64,000 nucleotides of DNA from Quadrisphaera sp. DSM 44207 (GTDB lineage Bacteria; Actinomycetota; Actinomycetes; Actinomycetales; Quadrisphaeraceae): NCBI RefSeq assembly GCF_900101335.1, contig NZ_FNKA01000002.1:62001-126000 (forward strand). The letters are read 5' to 3'. The translations under genes were made by a program, and so were the position numbers. Positions 52,192-61,219 of the stretch are shown here, piece after piece; the stretch's first letter is position 1; every line of letters begins with the position of its first letter. The notes below the pieces were generated by a model. It searched no databases, had not been told where the DNA came from, and worked only from the letters and a program-made list of their open reading frames with translations.

Positions 52192-53241
52192 TCAGGGAGC
52201 GGGCTGGCGGAGGACGGGCTGGGCCGGTGCGGGGGATCCGGTGGAGCTGCGGCGCACGACGAGCCCGGAGCGGGCGACCACGCGCCGTCCGGGCGCGTCA
52301 GTGCCCTCCACGCGCTCGGTGAGCATCTCCACCGCGCTGGTGGCGATGTGGCGCAGGTCCGGGCGCACCGAGCTGAGCGGGGGGCTGAGGTAGGCGGCGA
52401 AGGCCACGTCGTCCCAGCCGACCACGGCCACGTCGTCGGGCACGCGCAGGCCGCACTCCTCCAGCCCGCGCAGGGCCCCCAGCGCCAGCAGGTCGTTGGC
52501 GCACAGCAGCGCGTCGAGGTCGGTGCCTGCGGCGACGGCCGCGGCCGCGGCGCGTCGGCCCTCCTCGGGCACGTAGTGCGCCGCGGGCAGCTCCAGCTCG
52601 GGCGCAGGGTCGAGCCCCGCGGCGCGCAGCGCCTGCGCCCATCCCTCCTGGCGCCAGGTGGCGGTGGACAGCGGGCCCGGAGGCTGGGTCCCGAGGAAGG
52701 CGATGCGTCGGCGCCCGCCTCGCACCAGGTGGTCGACGGCCCCGGCCGCGGCGGCGTGGTCGTCGATCCCCACGTGGTCCACGCCCGCGGGCCGGGCGCC
52801 CTCGCCGACGAGCACCATGGGCACCTCGCGGCTGCGGGCCTGCAGCTCCTCCGCGGACATGGCGACGGGGTTGAGGACGATGCCGTCCACCAGCCCGGCC
52901 TCGCGGGCGTCGACCACGGCCCGCTCCGCGTCCAGCGACCGGTCCGTCTGCTCGACGAGCACGGTCAGGCCGGCCGCGGCGGCGGCAGTCACCACGTGGC
53001 GGGCCAGCTCGGCGAAGTAGGGCGCGTCGAGCTCGGGCACGGCGAGGGCGATCAGGCCGGTGCGCCCGCGACGCAGCTGCCGCCCCACCGCGTGCGGGCG
53101 GTAGCCCAGCGCGGAGATCGCGGCCTGGACCCGCTGCCGGGTGTCCGGGCGCACCTGGGGGTGGGCGTTGACCACGTTGGACACCGTCTTGATCGAGACC
53201 CCGGCGAGCTCGGCGACGTCCTGCAGGCGGGCCCTGGGCAC
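52192..53241 (-). CDS. LacI-family transcriptional regulator
   Basis: 349 residues from a GTG preceded by GAGAGGAGAG. Helix-turn-helix with hinge at the N-terminus (RLQDVAELAGVSIKTVSNVV, QAAISALGYRPHAVGRQLRR), then the periplasmic-binding-like sugar sensor (GLIALAVPELDAPYFAELAR, DALLCANDLLALGALRGL, VVGWDDVAFAAYL). Divergent from the sugar ABC operon; the two sites at 53368-53401 are the probable operators. First gene of the lacI-GH2-panE operon. Confidence 0.94.
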   Translation of the reverse strand: MPRARLQDVAELAGVSIKTVSNVVNAHPQVRPDTRQRVQAAISALGYRPHAVGRQLRRGRTGLIALAVPELDAPYFAELARHVVTAAAAAGLTVLVEQTDRSLDAERAVVDAREAGLVDGIVLNPVAMSAEELQARSREVPMVLVGEGARPAGVDHVGIDDHAAAAGAVDHLVRGGRRRIAFLGTQPPGPLSTATWRQEGWAQALRAAGLDPAPELELPAAHYVPEEGRRAAAAAVAAGTDLDALLCANDLLALGALRGLEECGLRVPDDVAVVGWDDVAFAAYLSPPLSSVRPDLRHIATSAVEMLTERVEGTDAPGRRVVARSGLVVRRSSTGSPAPAQPVLRQPAP

Positions 53242-53367
53242 TGTCGCGCTCTCCTCTCGTCGGCGTGCGGGGTGCTCGCCGCGCCCGGTCGAGCACCCGA
53301 GGAGCACTCTCGCGCGGTACCGGGCTGCTCTGCTCGCTGGGGCGCGGATCGCACTGTGCCGGGCGCG

Positions 53368-53401
53368 ATGCATCGTTGCAAGGCTTTGTGCATCGTTGTA
53401 A
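53368..53401. promoter_or_regulatory. Two tandem LacI-type operators
   Basis: ATGCATCGTTGCAA (53368-53381) and GTGCATCGTTGTAA (53388-53401) share GCATCGTTG and the central CG typical of LacI-family sites, with partly symmetric arms. Their centres are 20 bp apart, about two helical turns. They lie between the divergent regulator and binding-protein genes and are visibly less GC-rich than the surroundings. Confidence 0.72.
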
Positions 53402-53431
53402 GAATGCTCGGCGCCACCTGTGGAGGAGTCG

Positions 53432-54805
53432 ATGATGACCCGATCCGAACCGTGCGGCCGGTCGCCAGCACCCGGTGCGCCGCCCCTGCCGCCCCTCGCC
53501 CGGCGCACCCTCAGCCGCCGCGGCCTGCTGTCCGCCGGCCTGTACGGGGGGCTCGCCGCCTCCCTCGCCGGCTGCGGCGGGGCCGCCGCAGGAGCCAGCC
53601 AGGACGTGCGCTTCTGGAGCCTGTTCAGCGGCGGGGACGGCGCCCGCATGGAGACGATGCTCGAGGCCGTCCGCCAGGAGACCGGCATCGACATCCGCAA
53701 CACCGTGCTGGCCTGGGGCGCGCCGTACTACACGAAGCTGGCCATGAGCTCGGCGGGCGGGCGGTCCCCGGAGCTGGCGGTCCTGCACCTCTCCCGCCTG
53801 GCCGGCTACGCCCCCGGCGGCTTCCTCGACCCGTGGGACCTGGACCTGCTCGCCGAGTTCGACGTGCGCGAGGAGCACTTCCCCGAGACGGTGTGGCAGC
53901 GGGCCCAGCACGACGGCCGGCTCTACGCCGTGCCGCTGGACACCCACCCCTTCGTCGTCATGTACGACATCGACGTCGCCGAGCGGGCCCGGCTCCTGGA
54001 CGCCGACGCCAAGCTGGTCCCCATCACCTCCCCGCAGGAGTTCCTGGCCGCCGGGCGCGCGCTGGCCGAGGTGACCGGGGACGTCGGCGTCTCCTTCGGC
54101 TTCCAGAACGACACCTCCCAGCTGTGGCGCCTGTTCTACGGCCTGTACACCCAGGGTGCCCCGGAGTGGGACCTGACCGGGTCGACGCTGGAGGTCGACC
54201 GGGACGTCGCGACCTCGGTGCTGGAGTTCACGGCCGCCGTGCTCGACGGCACGGTCGCCGACCCGAGCCTGGACTACACCGCCGGCCTCGCGACCTTCAT
54301 CTCCGGGCGCGCCGGCATGATCCTGACCGGGGAGTGGGAGCTGCCCGCCTTCCTGGACGCCGAGATCCCCCTCGGCGCCTCGCCGGTGCCGACGATGTTC
54401 GGCCAGCCCAGCGCGTACGCCGACGCCCACTCCTTCGTCCTCCCGCACCAGGACGCCCCGGACCCGCAGCGGCGCCGCGCGACCCACGAGGCCGTCGCCG
54501 CCCTGCTCAAGGAGTCCTTCACCTGGGCCGAGGCCGGGCACGTGCCCTCGTACGGCCCGATCGTGGAGTCCCCGGCGTACGCCGAGCTCGAGCCGCAGTC
54601 GGACTACGCCCCGACCGCCGGGTTCGCCGTGCTGGACCCGGCGGCCTGGTTCACCGGGGCCGGCGCGAACTTCCAGAACCTGATGACGCAGGCGATGCTG
54701 CCCACCGTCGAGGGCTCGGCCCCGCCGGAGGCCGCCATCGACGGCATGGTCGCCCGGGTGGAGGAGCTGCTCGCCACCCCGAACCCCGTGGGAGAGCCGG
54801 CATGA
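53432..54805 (+). CDS. Sugar ABC transporter substrate-binding lipoprotein
   Basis: About 457 residues (ATG 53432 or 53435 after GGAGGAG). The N-terminus has a twin-arginine-like LSRRGLLSAGLYGG and a lipobox ASLAGC, so it is probably exported folded by Tat and lipid-anchored. The rest is a family 1 extracellular sugar-binding protein: VRFWSLFSGGDGARMETML, YAVPLDTHPFVVMYDIDVA, FISGRAGMILTGEWELPAFL. It overlaps the first permease gene by ATGA. The sugar is unknown; the GH2 gene opposite suggests a glycoside. Confidence 0.92.
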   Translation: MMTRSEPCGRSPAPGAPPLPPLARRTLSRRGLLSAGLYGGLAASLAGCGGAAAGASQDVRFWSLFSGGDGARMETMLEAVRQETGIDIRNTVLAWGAPYYTKLAMSSAGGRSPELAVLHLSRLAGYAPGGFLDPWDLDLLAEFDVREEHFPETVWQRAQHDGRLYAVPLDTHPFVVMYDIDVAERARLLDADAKLVPITSPQEFLAAGRALAEVTGDVGVSFGFQNDTSQLWRLFYGLYTQGAPEWDLTGSTLEVDRDVATSVLEFTAAVLDGTVADPSLDYTAGLATFISGRAGMILTGEWELPAFLDAEIPLGASPVPTMFGQPSAYADAHSFVLPHQDAPDPQRRRATHEAVAALLKESFTWAEAGHVPSYGPIVESPAYAELEPQSDYAPTAGFAVLDPAAWFTGAGANFQNLMTQAMLPTVEGSAPPEAAIDGMVARVEELLATPNPVGEPA

Positions 54806-55743
54806 GCACCGCTCCTCAGGTCCAGGCGCCGCGGCCGGCACCCCTGCCGCCGCCGGTCGCGGCCGCGCGGCAGCCCGGCGCCGTCCGCGGCGGGAACCGG
54901 GGCTTCTGGTTCACCGCGCCCTTCCTCGTCGTCTTCGCCGCTTTCCTGCTCTACCCGGTGGTGTACGGGCTCTACCTCGCCTTCACCGACGCCACCCTCG
55001 CCGGCGGCGGCCTCGACGCGGTCGGGCTCGCCAACTTCGCCGAGGCGCTCAGCGACCCCCTGGTGTGGCGGACGCTGTGGAACACCGTCTTCTTCACCAT
55101 CGCCAGCACCGTCCCCCTGGTGGTCGTCCCGCTGGCCATGGCGCTGCTGGTGCACCTGGGCCTGCCGGGGCAGTGGCTGTGGCGGTTGGCGTTCTTCGCG
55201 CCCTACCTGCTGCCGGTCACCGTGGTCTCGCTGATCTGGGTGTGGATCTTCCAGCCGCAGCTCGGCCTGCTCAACGACTGGCTCGGCGCGGTCGGCATCG
55301 GCCCGATCCCGTGGCTGCAGGACGAGTCCACCGCGATGTGGGGCATCGTCATCGCCACCGTGTGGTGGACGGCGGGCTTCAACTTCCTGCTGTACCTGGC
55401 GGCCCTGCAGAACATCCCCGACCACCTGTACGAGGCGGCGGCACTGGACGGCGCCGGCCCGTGGCGGCAGCTGCGCTCCATCACGCTGCCCATGCTCAAC
55501 CGCACCACGGGCCTGGTGGTCGTCCTGCAGATCCTCGCCTCGCTGAAGGTCTTCGACCAGATCTACCAGATGACCAACGGCGGGCCCGGGAACTCCACCC
55601 GCTCGATCCTGCTCTACGTCTACGACCAGGGCTTCACCAGCTACCGCCTGGGCTACGCCTCGGCGATCGCGAACATCTTCTTCCTGATCATCATCGTCCT
55701 GTCCATCGCCCAGCTGCGGCTGTTCGACCGCCGGGAGGCGTGA
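54802..55743 (+). CDS. Sugar ABC transporter permease (MalF-like)
   Basis: 313 residues from an ATG overlapping the binding-protein stop. Six helices; starts FWFTAPFLVVFAAFLLYPVV and contains the EAA loop YEAAALDGAGPWRQLRSITL. Carbohydrate uptake-1 family inner-membrane subunit. The N-terminal 30 residues are Pro/Ala/Arg rich and cytoplasmic. Followed 3 bp later by the second permease. No ATPase gene is present, so a shared MsiK-type ATPase encoded elsewhere is expected, as in other actinobacteria. Confidence 0.94.
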   Translation: MSTAPQVQAPRPAPLPPPVAAARQPGAVRGGNRGFWFTAPFLVVFAAFLLYPVVYGLYLAFTDATLAGGGLDAVGLANFAEALSDPLVWRTLWNTVFFTIASTVPLVVVPLAMALLVHLGLPGQWLWRLAFFAPYLLPVTVVSLIWVWIFQPQLGLLNDWLGAVGIGPIPWLQDESTAMWGIVIATVWWTAGFNFLLYLAALQNIPDHLYEAAALDGAGPWRQLRSITLPMLNRTTGLVVVLQILASLKVFDQIYQMTNGGPGNSTRSILLYVYDQGFTSYRLGYASAIANIFFLIIIVLSIAQLRLFDRREA

Positions 55744-55746
55744 GCC

Positions 55747-56658
55747 ATGGCCACCCCCAGCCTCACCGCGGGATCCCTCGCTCGCTCCTCGCGCTCCCGC
55801 ACCAGCACCCGCGCGGGGGCCGCGACGGCTGTCCGCCCGCGCGTGCCGCGCGCGCTCGGCGTCCTCGCCCTCGTCGTCATGGCCGCCCTGTGGCTGGTGC
55901 CGCTGCTGTGGGCGGTCGTGACCGCCTTCAAGAGCGAGGACCAGGCCGCGGCGCTGCCGGTGCGGTGGGTCCCCGAGGGCGGGTTCACGATCGAGTCGTT
56001 CGCGCGGGTGCTGACGACCTCGAGCCTGCCGCTGTGGCTGTTCAACAGCACCCTCGTCGCCGTGGCGGTCACGGTGATCACCGTGGCGGTCTCGGCGCTG
56101 GCGGCCTACGGCTTCTCCCGGACCGTCTTCCGGGGGCGCCGGTGGCTGTTCGCCCTCACCATCGCGGCGATCATGGTGCCGCCGCAGATCCTCATCGTGC
56201 CGCTGTTCCGGCAGATGCTCGCCCTGGACCTGGTCGACACCTACTGGGGGATCATCCTCCCGCAGGTGGTCGCCCCGGTGATGGTGTTCGTGCTCAAGCA
56301 GTTCTTCGACGCCGTCCCGGTGGAGCTCGAGGAGGCCGCTCGCATGGACGGCGCGGGCATGTTCCGCACCTTCTGGTCGGTGGTGCTCCCGCTGTCCGGG
56401 TCCGTGATCGCCGCCGTCTCGATCTTCGTCTTCATCGGGGCGTGGAACAACTTCCTCTGGCCGTTCATCGTCACGAACGACCCGGCGCTGATGACCATGC
56501 CGGTCGGCCTCAACGTCGTCCAGGACGCCTACGGCGTCACCTTCGCGGCCGACATGGCCGGCGCGACGGTGGCCATGCTGCCGCTGCTGATCGTCTTCAT
56601 CCTCTTCCAGCGGCACATCATCCGCGGTGTGGCCACCACCGGCCTGGGCGGCCAGTAG
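55747..56658 (+). CDS. Sugar ABC transporter permease (MalG-like)
   Basis: 303 residues. Partner permease with the EAA loop LEEAARMDGAGMFRTFWSVVLP and typical C-terminal WNNFLWPFIVTNDPALMTM. Last gene of the importer operon; it ends 8 bp from the convergent formate/nitrite-type channel gene, with no room for a separate terminator hairpin. Confidence 0.94.
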   Translation: MATPSLTAGSLARSSRSRTSTRAGAATAVRPRVPRALGVLALVVMAALWLVPLLWAVVTAFKSEDQAAALPVRWVPEGGFTIESFARVLTTSSLPLWLFNSTLVAVAVTVITVAVSALAAYGFSRTVFRGRRWLFALTIAAIMVPPQILIVPLFRQMLALDLVDTYWGIILPQVVAPVMVFVLKQFFDAVPVELEEAARMDGAGMFRTFWSVVLPLSGSVIAAVSIFVFIGAWNNFLWPFIVTNDPALMTMPVGLNVVQDAYGVTFAADMAGATVAMLPLLIVFILFQRHIIRGVATTGLGGQ

Positions 56659-56666
56659 CGGCGTCC

Positions 56667-57521
56667 TCAGGCGCGCTCGGCGGGCTCCGCAGCGCCTTCC
56701 GGGGCCTGCTCGGGAGCGTCCTTGAGGAACAGGTACCAGTACGACGTCGCCACGAAGACCACCGCGCCGACGAGGTTGCCGACGCCGGCGAGGAGCCAGT
56801 TGGTCACCGCGACGCCCCAGTCGATCCCGGGCACGCCCGCGAAGATCGCGGCGGGCAGGAAGAACATGTTCGCCACCACGTGGTCGAAGCCCATCGCGAC
56901 GAAGGCCATCACCGGGAAGAAGACCGCGACGACCTTGCCGGTCACGGACGTCGCGGCCAGGGACATCCACACCGCCAGGCACACCAGCCAGTTGCAGCCG
57001 AGGCCGCGCAGGAACGTCTGCCACGCCGAGTGCTCCAGCCCCTTGCCCTCGGCGATCTGCGCGAGCCGCTCGTGCGTCAGCGCCCCGCTGGTGCCGGCCT
57101 CCGCCAGCTGCCCGCCGATCACTCCCGTCTGCACGGCGAGGAAGTAGGCGACGAAGAGCGCGCCCAGCAGGTTGCCCAGCAGCACGAGCGTGAGGTTCTG
57201 GACGACGTCCCCGAGGCCGATCCTCCCGCGCATGGCGCTGAGCGGGACGAGCATCATGTTGCCCGTCGCGAGGTCGGAGCCCGCGACGAGCACGAGCACG
57301 AGGCCGAGGGTGAAGGCGGCGCCCATCACCAGCGTCGGCAGCGTGCCCCACGTGGCCGGGTCCAGCCCGGAGGAGACGGTGATGGCCACGAGGCTGCCGA
57401 AGGCGATGTACGCGCCGGCGAGGAAGCCGCTGAGCACGACCTTGTCCCACGCGCGGTGGACCTTCTTCGCCCCCGTCGCGGTGGCGACCTGCGCCATCTC
57501 CTGCGGTTCGCGAGCGGACAC
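56667..57521 (-). CDS. Formate/nitrite transporter (FNT) family channel
   Basis: 284 residues from the GTG at 57521, chosen because CGGGAGG lies 6 bp upstream; a GTG 30 bp earlier has no such site. Six membrane helices with FNT motifs: SGFLAGAYIAFGSLVAITV, GSDLATGNMM, NLLGALFVAYFL, NWLVCLAVWMSLAA, FDHVVANMFFLPAAIF. The family conducts formate, nitrite, hydrosulfide or lactate; the substrate here is not clear. C-terminus acidic and Ala/Pro rich. Confidence 0.93.
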   Translation of the reverse strand: MSAREPQEMAQVATATGAKKVHRAWDKVVLSGFLAGAYIAFGSLVAITVSSGLDPATWGTLPTLVMGAAFTLGLVLVLVAGSDLATGNMMLVPLSAMRGRIGLGDVVQNLTLVLLGNLLGALFVAYFLAVQTGVIGGQLAEAGTSGALTHERLAQIAEGKGLEHSAWQTFLRGLGCNWLVCLAVWMSLAATSVTGKVVAVFFPVMAFVAMGFDHVVANMFFLPAAIFAGVPGIDWGVAVTNWLLAGVGNLVGAVVFVATSYWYLFLKDAPEQAPEGAAEPAERA

Positions 57522-57608
57522 GAGCGCCTCCCGAGGTCGTGGCAGCGACACTAGGGGCGCCGTCCGCGGGCCACGAGTCGGCGGTGCGGCGGGCGGCGTC
57601 GGGCAGCG

Positions 57609-58922
57609 CTACAGGTAGCTGCCCGTCAGCGGCCCCGGCTGCCAGCGGCCCTCGGCGACCACCCGCTGCAGGCGCTCGGTCGTCAGCTCCCGCCCGTGGG
57701 CGAGCACCGCGCGGCGCACGACCTCGCGCAGGTCCGCGCCGGTGATCCCCGCGGGCAGCACCGCCGCGACCGCCGTCACGTCGACGCCCGCCGTCGGGCC
57801 GGACGCGCCGCCCAGGTAGCGGTGCAGGATCCGCGCGCACGCGGCCCGGTCCGGCGGCGCCAGGTGCACGACGGCGTCGAAGCGCGCCGAGCGCGTCACG
57901 GCGGCGTCGAGGGCGGCCGGGTCGTTGGTGGAGGCGATGGTCAGGACGTCGGTGTACGGCTCGGTGCCGTCGAGGACGGCGAGCAGGTCGGCCAGCGCCG
58001 TCCCGCGGGCCCCGGCGCGGCGGTCGCCGAGGTAGAGGTCGACGTCCTCGAGGACCACCACGCAGGGGCCGAGGTCCGCTGTCTCGCGGTAGACCTGCCG
58101 CAGCACCGTCGTGGCGGCCGCGGCGTCCACGATGATCACCGTGAAGGCGCCGGCCAGCTCGCGGGCGACCACGCGGCTGAGCGCGCTCTTGCCCACCCCG
58201 GGCGGCCCGGCGAGCAGGATGCCCCGGTTGGTGCCCAGCCCGAGGTCGCGCATCACGGGCGCGCGGCTGGTCAGCGCCGCCACGTTGACGTCGACCTCCG
58301 CCCACACCGCCTCGGGCAGCACGAGGTCCTCGCGGCTGCCCTCCGCCAGCGTCGTCGGCTCCAGCTCCAGCGGCAGCCGGGCGCTGGCGTGCAGCACCCG
58401 GCCGCGGAAGAAGCCCTTGTCGCGGCGCGCGGTGGCCAGCAGGGCGTCGGCGACCTCCCGCGCCGCGGCGTGGTCGGCGGGCCGGGTCAGCACCCGCAGG
58501 GACGCCGGCTCCGGCTCGAAGTCGTGCTCGAGCAGCTGGACGACGACGTCCGCGCCCGCCGCGGTGCCGGCCGGGAAGAAGGCCGCCGCGGACGTCGGCA
58601 CCGACAGGTGCTCGTCGCCGAGGTCGATGCGCCCCCACGTGGGCGCCTCGTCGTCCCGCACCGGCCCCAGCGCGGCGCCGTGGACGGCGACCAGGTCGGC
58701 GAGCGCCGCCCCGACCGAGACCGCGCGGGTGTTCGTCAGCTCCACCTGCTCCACGACGAGGGAGGTGTGCGGCTGGTGCAGGCACGCCTCCAGGAAGCCG
58801 CTGGCCGTGGTGGTGGTGCCGCTCGCGCCGGTGAGCAGCTCGCCGAGCAGGGTCAGGGCGCGGCGGACGGCGGGCGCCTCGCCGGTCAGCGGCGAGGCGC
58901 CGGAGCGGGGGAGCGAGGTCAT
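57609..58922 (-). CDS. AAA ATPase with uncharacterised N-terminal domain
   Basis: 437 residues from the ATG at 58922. Residues 1-215 form a domain that was not recognised (PAVRRALTLLGELLTGASGT, VRDDEAPTWGRIDLGDEHLS). Residues about 215-430 are an AAA module: Walker A LLAGPPGVGKSALSR, Walker B CVVVLEDVDLYLGDRR, sensor ASTNDPAALDAAVTRSARFD and the Arg finger region. Such proteins remodel or unfold partner proteins; no partner is evident. It is transcribed divergently from the ribokinase gene and 87 bp upstream of the FNT gene on the same strand. Confidence 0.85.
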   Translation of the reverse strand: MTSLPRSGASPLTGEAPAVRRALTLLGELLTGASGTTTTASGFLEACLHQPHTSLVVEQVELTNTRAVSVGAALADLVAVHGAALGPVRDDEAPTWGRIDLGDEHLSVPTSAAAFFPAGTAAGADVVVQLLEHDFEPEPASLRVLTRPADHAAAREVADALLATARRDKGFFRGRVLHASARLPLELEPTTLAEGSREDLVLPEAVWAEVDVNVAALTSRAPVMRDLGLGTNRGILLAGPPGVGKSALSRVVARELAGAFTVIIVDAAAATTVLRQVYRETADLGPCVVVLEDVDLYLGDRRAGARGTALADLLAVLDGTEPYTDVLTIASTNDPAALDAAVTRSARFDAVVHLAPPDRAACARILHRYLGGASGPTAGVDVTAVAAVLPAGITGADLREVVRRAVLAHGRELTTERLQRVVAEGRWQPGPLTGSYL

Positions 58923-59081
58923 CGAGGTGGTGGTCCCTGGGGGCGGGGCGGACGGCGCGCGGGAGCGCCGGCGGGGCGTCGAGCCTACGCGCGGACCGCT
59001 CGTGCGGGTCGCTGCCGTGGGTCGCTGCCGCAGGTGGTGCGCTTGACGCAGGGCGTCCGGGCGTCCAGGCTCCGCCGCACC

Positions 59082-60035
59082 GTGACCGAGCACCCCGCAC
59101 CCGCCAGCGCCCCCGACGTCGTCGTCCTGGGCAGCGCCAACGCGGACGTCGTCCTCGCGGTCGAGCGCGTGCCAGCCGCGGGGGAGACCGTGCTCGCCCG
59201 CTCGACGGCGCGCTACCCGGGCGGCAAGGGCCTGAACCAGGCGGTCGCCGCGACCCGCGCCGGCGCGCGCACCGCCTTCCTCGCCGCGCTGGGCCAGGAC
59301 GAGGCCGGCTCCGCGCTGGCGGCCGTGCTCACCGAGCACGGCGTCTCAGCCGCCCTGGTGCGGCGGGTCGACGTCCCGACCGGCACTGCGCACATCGCGG
59401 TGCAGGACGACGGCGACAACGCCATCGTCGTCGCACCGGGGGCGAACGCGACGCTCACCGGGCTGACCGGCCGCGACGCGGAGGCGATCGCTACGGCCCG
59501 GGTCCTCGTCGCCCAGCTGGAGGTGCCGCTCGAGGGCGTGCTCGCCGGCGCGCGGGCGGCGCAGGGGGCCGGCACGGCGGTCGTGCTCAACGCCGCCCCG
59601 GCCCGGCCGCTGCCGGACGAGCTGCTCGGCCTCGTCGACGTCCTCGTCGTCAACGAGCACGAGGCGGCCGAGCTCGCGGGCGCCTCCGGTGCCGGCGGCG
59701 ACGTCGGTGCGACGGCCCGGCACCTGCTCCAGCGCGTGCCCGCCGTGGTCGTCACCCTCGGCGGGGCCGGTGCGCTGCACGCCCGCCGGACCGCGGAGGA
59801 GGGCCGGGTGCCCGCGCCCGTCGTGGACGTCGTCGACACCACCGGCGCGGGGGACACCTGCACGGGGGTGCTGGCCGCCGCCCTGGCGCAGGGGGCGCCG
59901 CTCGCGGACGCCGTCCGGCGGGCCGTGGTCGCCGGGGCGCTGAGCGTGCAGGTGCGGGGGGCGGTGCCGTCGATCCCGACGGCGGAGCAGGTCGACCGCG
60001 CGCTCGCCGACCACGGCGGCGCCGCACGCGGGTGA
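59082..60035 (+). CDS. rbsK: Ribokinase (PfkB family)
   Basis: 317 residues from a GTG. PfkB signatures at both ends: ARYPGGKGLNQAVAATRAGA and VVDVVDTTGAGDTCTGVLAA (catalytic Asp in GAGD). LGSANADVVLAVERVPAAGE at the N-terminus and VVNEHEAAELAG in the middle are those of ribokinase, which makes ribose-5-phosphate. No ribose transporter is adjacent. The relation to the sugar locus upstream is unclear because the AAA and FNT genes lie between. Confidence 0.92.
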   Translation: MTEHPAPASAPDVVVLGSANADVVLAVERVPAAGETVLARSTARYPGGKGLNQAVAATRAGARTAFLAALGQDEAGSALAAVLTEHGVSAALVRRVDVPTGTAHIAVQDDGDNAIVVAPGANATLTGLTGRDAEAIATARVLVAQLEVPLEGVLAGARAAQGAGTAVVLNAAPARPLPDELLGLVDVLVVNEHEAAELAGASGAGGDVGATARHLLQRVPAVVVTLGGAGALHARRTAEEGRVPAPVVDVVDTTGAGDTCTGVLAAALAQGAPLADAVRRAVVAGALSVQVRGAVPSIPTAEQVDRALADHGGAARG

Positions 60036-60136
60036 CTACCCGCGCCGTCCACGGCGTCCACGGCGCGGGCCCCTGACTTGCACGAACCCGCGAACGGCAG
60101 TGCAGTAGGAGGGTTCCCCGACCAGGACGGACGGCT

Positions 60137-61216
60137 GTGCCTCCACTGCCTGACCTGCGCCGGACCCCGCCGACCACCAGCGGCAGCGCGCCCGCTCCTG
60201 GACGGCGCGACGGGCGGCGCGCCGCGATCGTCGCCGTCGCCGTCGTGGGCGACGTCGTCCTCGCCGTGGTGCTGACGCTCGCAGCGCACGCGGGCGTCGG
60301 CCTGCTGGTGCTCGGCGTGCCTCTGCTCGCCGTCGGGGTCGTCGCCGCCGCACGCGGGGGCCTGGACTGGGCGCACCTGCACGAGGGCTCCTCGGCCATC
60401 GGCACCGCGCTCGTCGGCGCCGCTCTGTCCCTCCTCGCGGTCACGCTCCTCCTGACCGCGCCGGCGCGGTCAGCGGCTGCCAGCGACCCGCCGATCTACC
60501 CGCCCGCCCCCGTGCCGCTGTTCACGCCCGGGGGCCTGGTGGGCCGTGCCGCCGGGCCGGACGGTGCGGCGACGCCGATCTCCCCCTCCGTCGAGCCTCC
60601 GACGGCTCGAGAGGGGAGGCCGACCGCGGCGGTGCCCTTCGTCACGCCGCCCGGGGCGCCGCCCGTGGTCAGGGGAGGCGCGGGTGCAGCGGGCGGCGCG
60701 GGTGCCACGGGCAGTCCGGGCGCCGCTGCGGGGAGCGGTGGCTCGGCCGGCGCAGGAGCCGGCACCGCGGCATCCGCCACCGCGAGCTCCGGACCGGGTG
60801 CCGCCGCGGGTGGCAGCGCACCGGGGAGCTCGAGCGGCGCGGTGGGCTCCCAGCCTGCGCCCGCGCCCGCCGGTGACCAGGAGGCTGCGGCCGTCGAGCC
60901 GTCACCGGCTCCCGAGCCGGCCGAGGACGCCGAGGCCACGCCCGCCCCGCAGCCGGAGCCCGGACCCGAGCCGGAGTCGGAGTCGGCCGCCGTCGAGCCC
61001 GCACCTGAGCCTGCACCCGAGCCGGAGCCGACCGGTGACCCCGCGCCCGCGCCGGCGCCGGAGACCTCCGCTCCTGCGCCGAGCAGCGGCAACGGCGGTG
61101 GCAGCGGTAACGGCAACAGCGGTGGCAACAGCGGCGGCAACGGGAACGGCAACGGGAACGGCGGAGGCGACAGCGGTGGTGGGAACGGCAACAGCGCCGG
61201 GAACGGCAACGGCTAG
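60137..61216 (+). CDS. Membrane-anchored low-complexity (Pro/Glu and Gly/Asn) protein
   Basis: 359 residues from a GTG. Two to three membrane helices (about 28-50, 54-72, 85-105) are followed by an extracellular region with little fold: Ala/Gly/Ser rich (175-240), Pro/Glu/Ala rich (250-320), and a Gly/Asn tail of NGNGN type (about 322-359). It resembles wall-spanning linkers or surface mucin-like proteins. No family recognised. Upstream, GGAGGGTTCC at 60109 may be part of its leader. Confidence 0.65.
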   Translation: MPPLPDLRRTPPTTSGSAPAPGRRDGRRAAIVAVAVVGDVVLAVVLTLAAHAGVGLLVLGVPLLAVGVVAAARGGLDWAHLHEGSSAIGTALVGAALSLLAVTLLLTAPARSAAASDPPIYPPAPVPLFTPGGLVGRAAGPDGAATPISPSVEPPTAREGRPTAAVPFVTPPGAPPVVRGGAGAAGGAGATGSPGAAAGSGGSAGAGAGTAASATASSGPGAAAGGSAPGSSSGAVGSQPAPAPAGDQEAAAVEPSPAPEPAEDAEATPAPQPEPGPEPESESAAVEPAPEPAPEPEPTGDPAPAPAPETSAPAPSSGNGGGSGNGNSGGNSGGNGNGNGNGGGDSGGGNGNSAGNGNG

Positions 61217-61219
61217 AAC

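Noticed and set aside
50674-54801. Very long + strand open frame running into the MalF-like permease
   Set aside because: The part before 54802 is antisense to the GH2 and LacI genes and out of frame with the sugar-binding protein. The permease starts at the ATG overlapping that gene's stop.
54604-58922. Long reverse frame below the AAA and FNT region
   Set aside because: Antisense to the sugar permeases and out of frame with the FNT and AAA genes.
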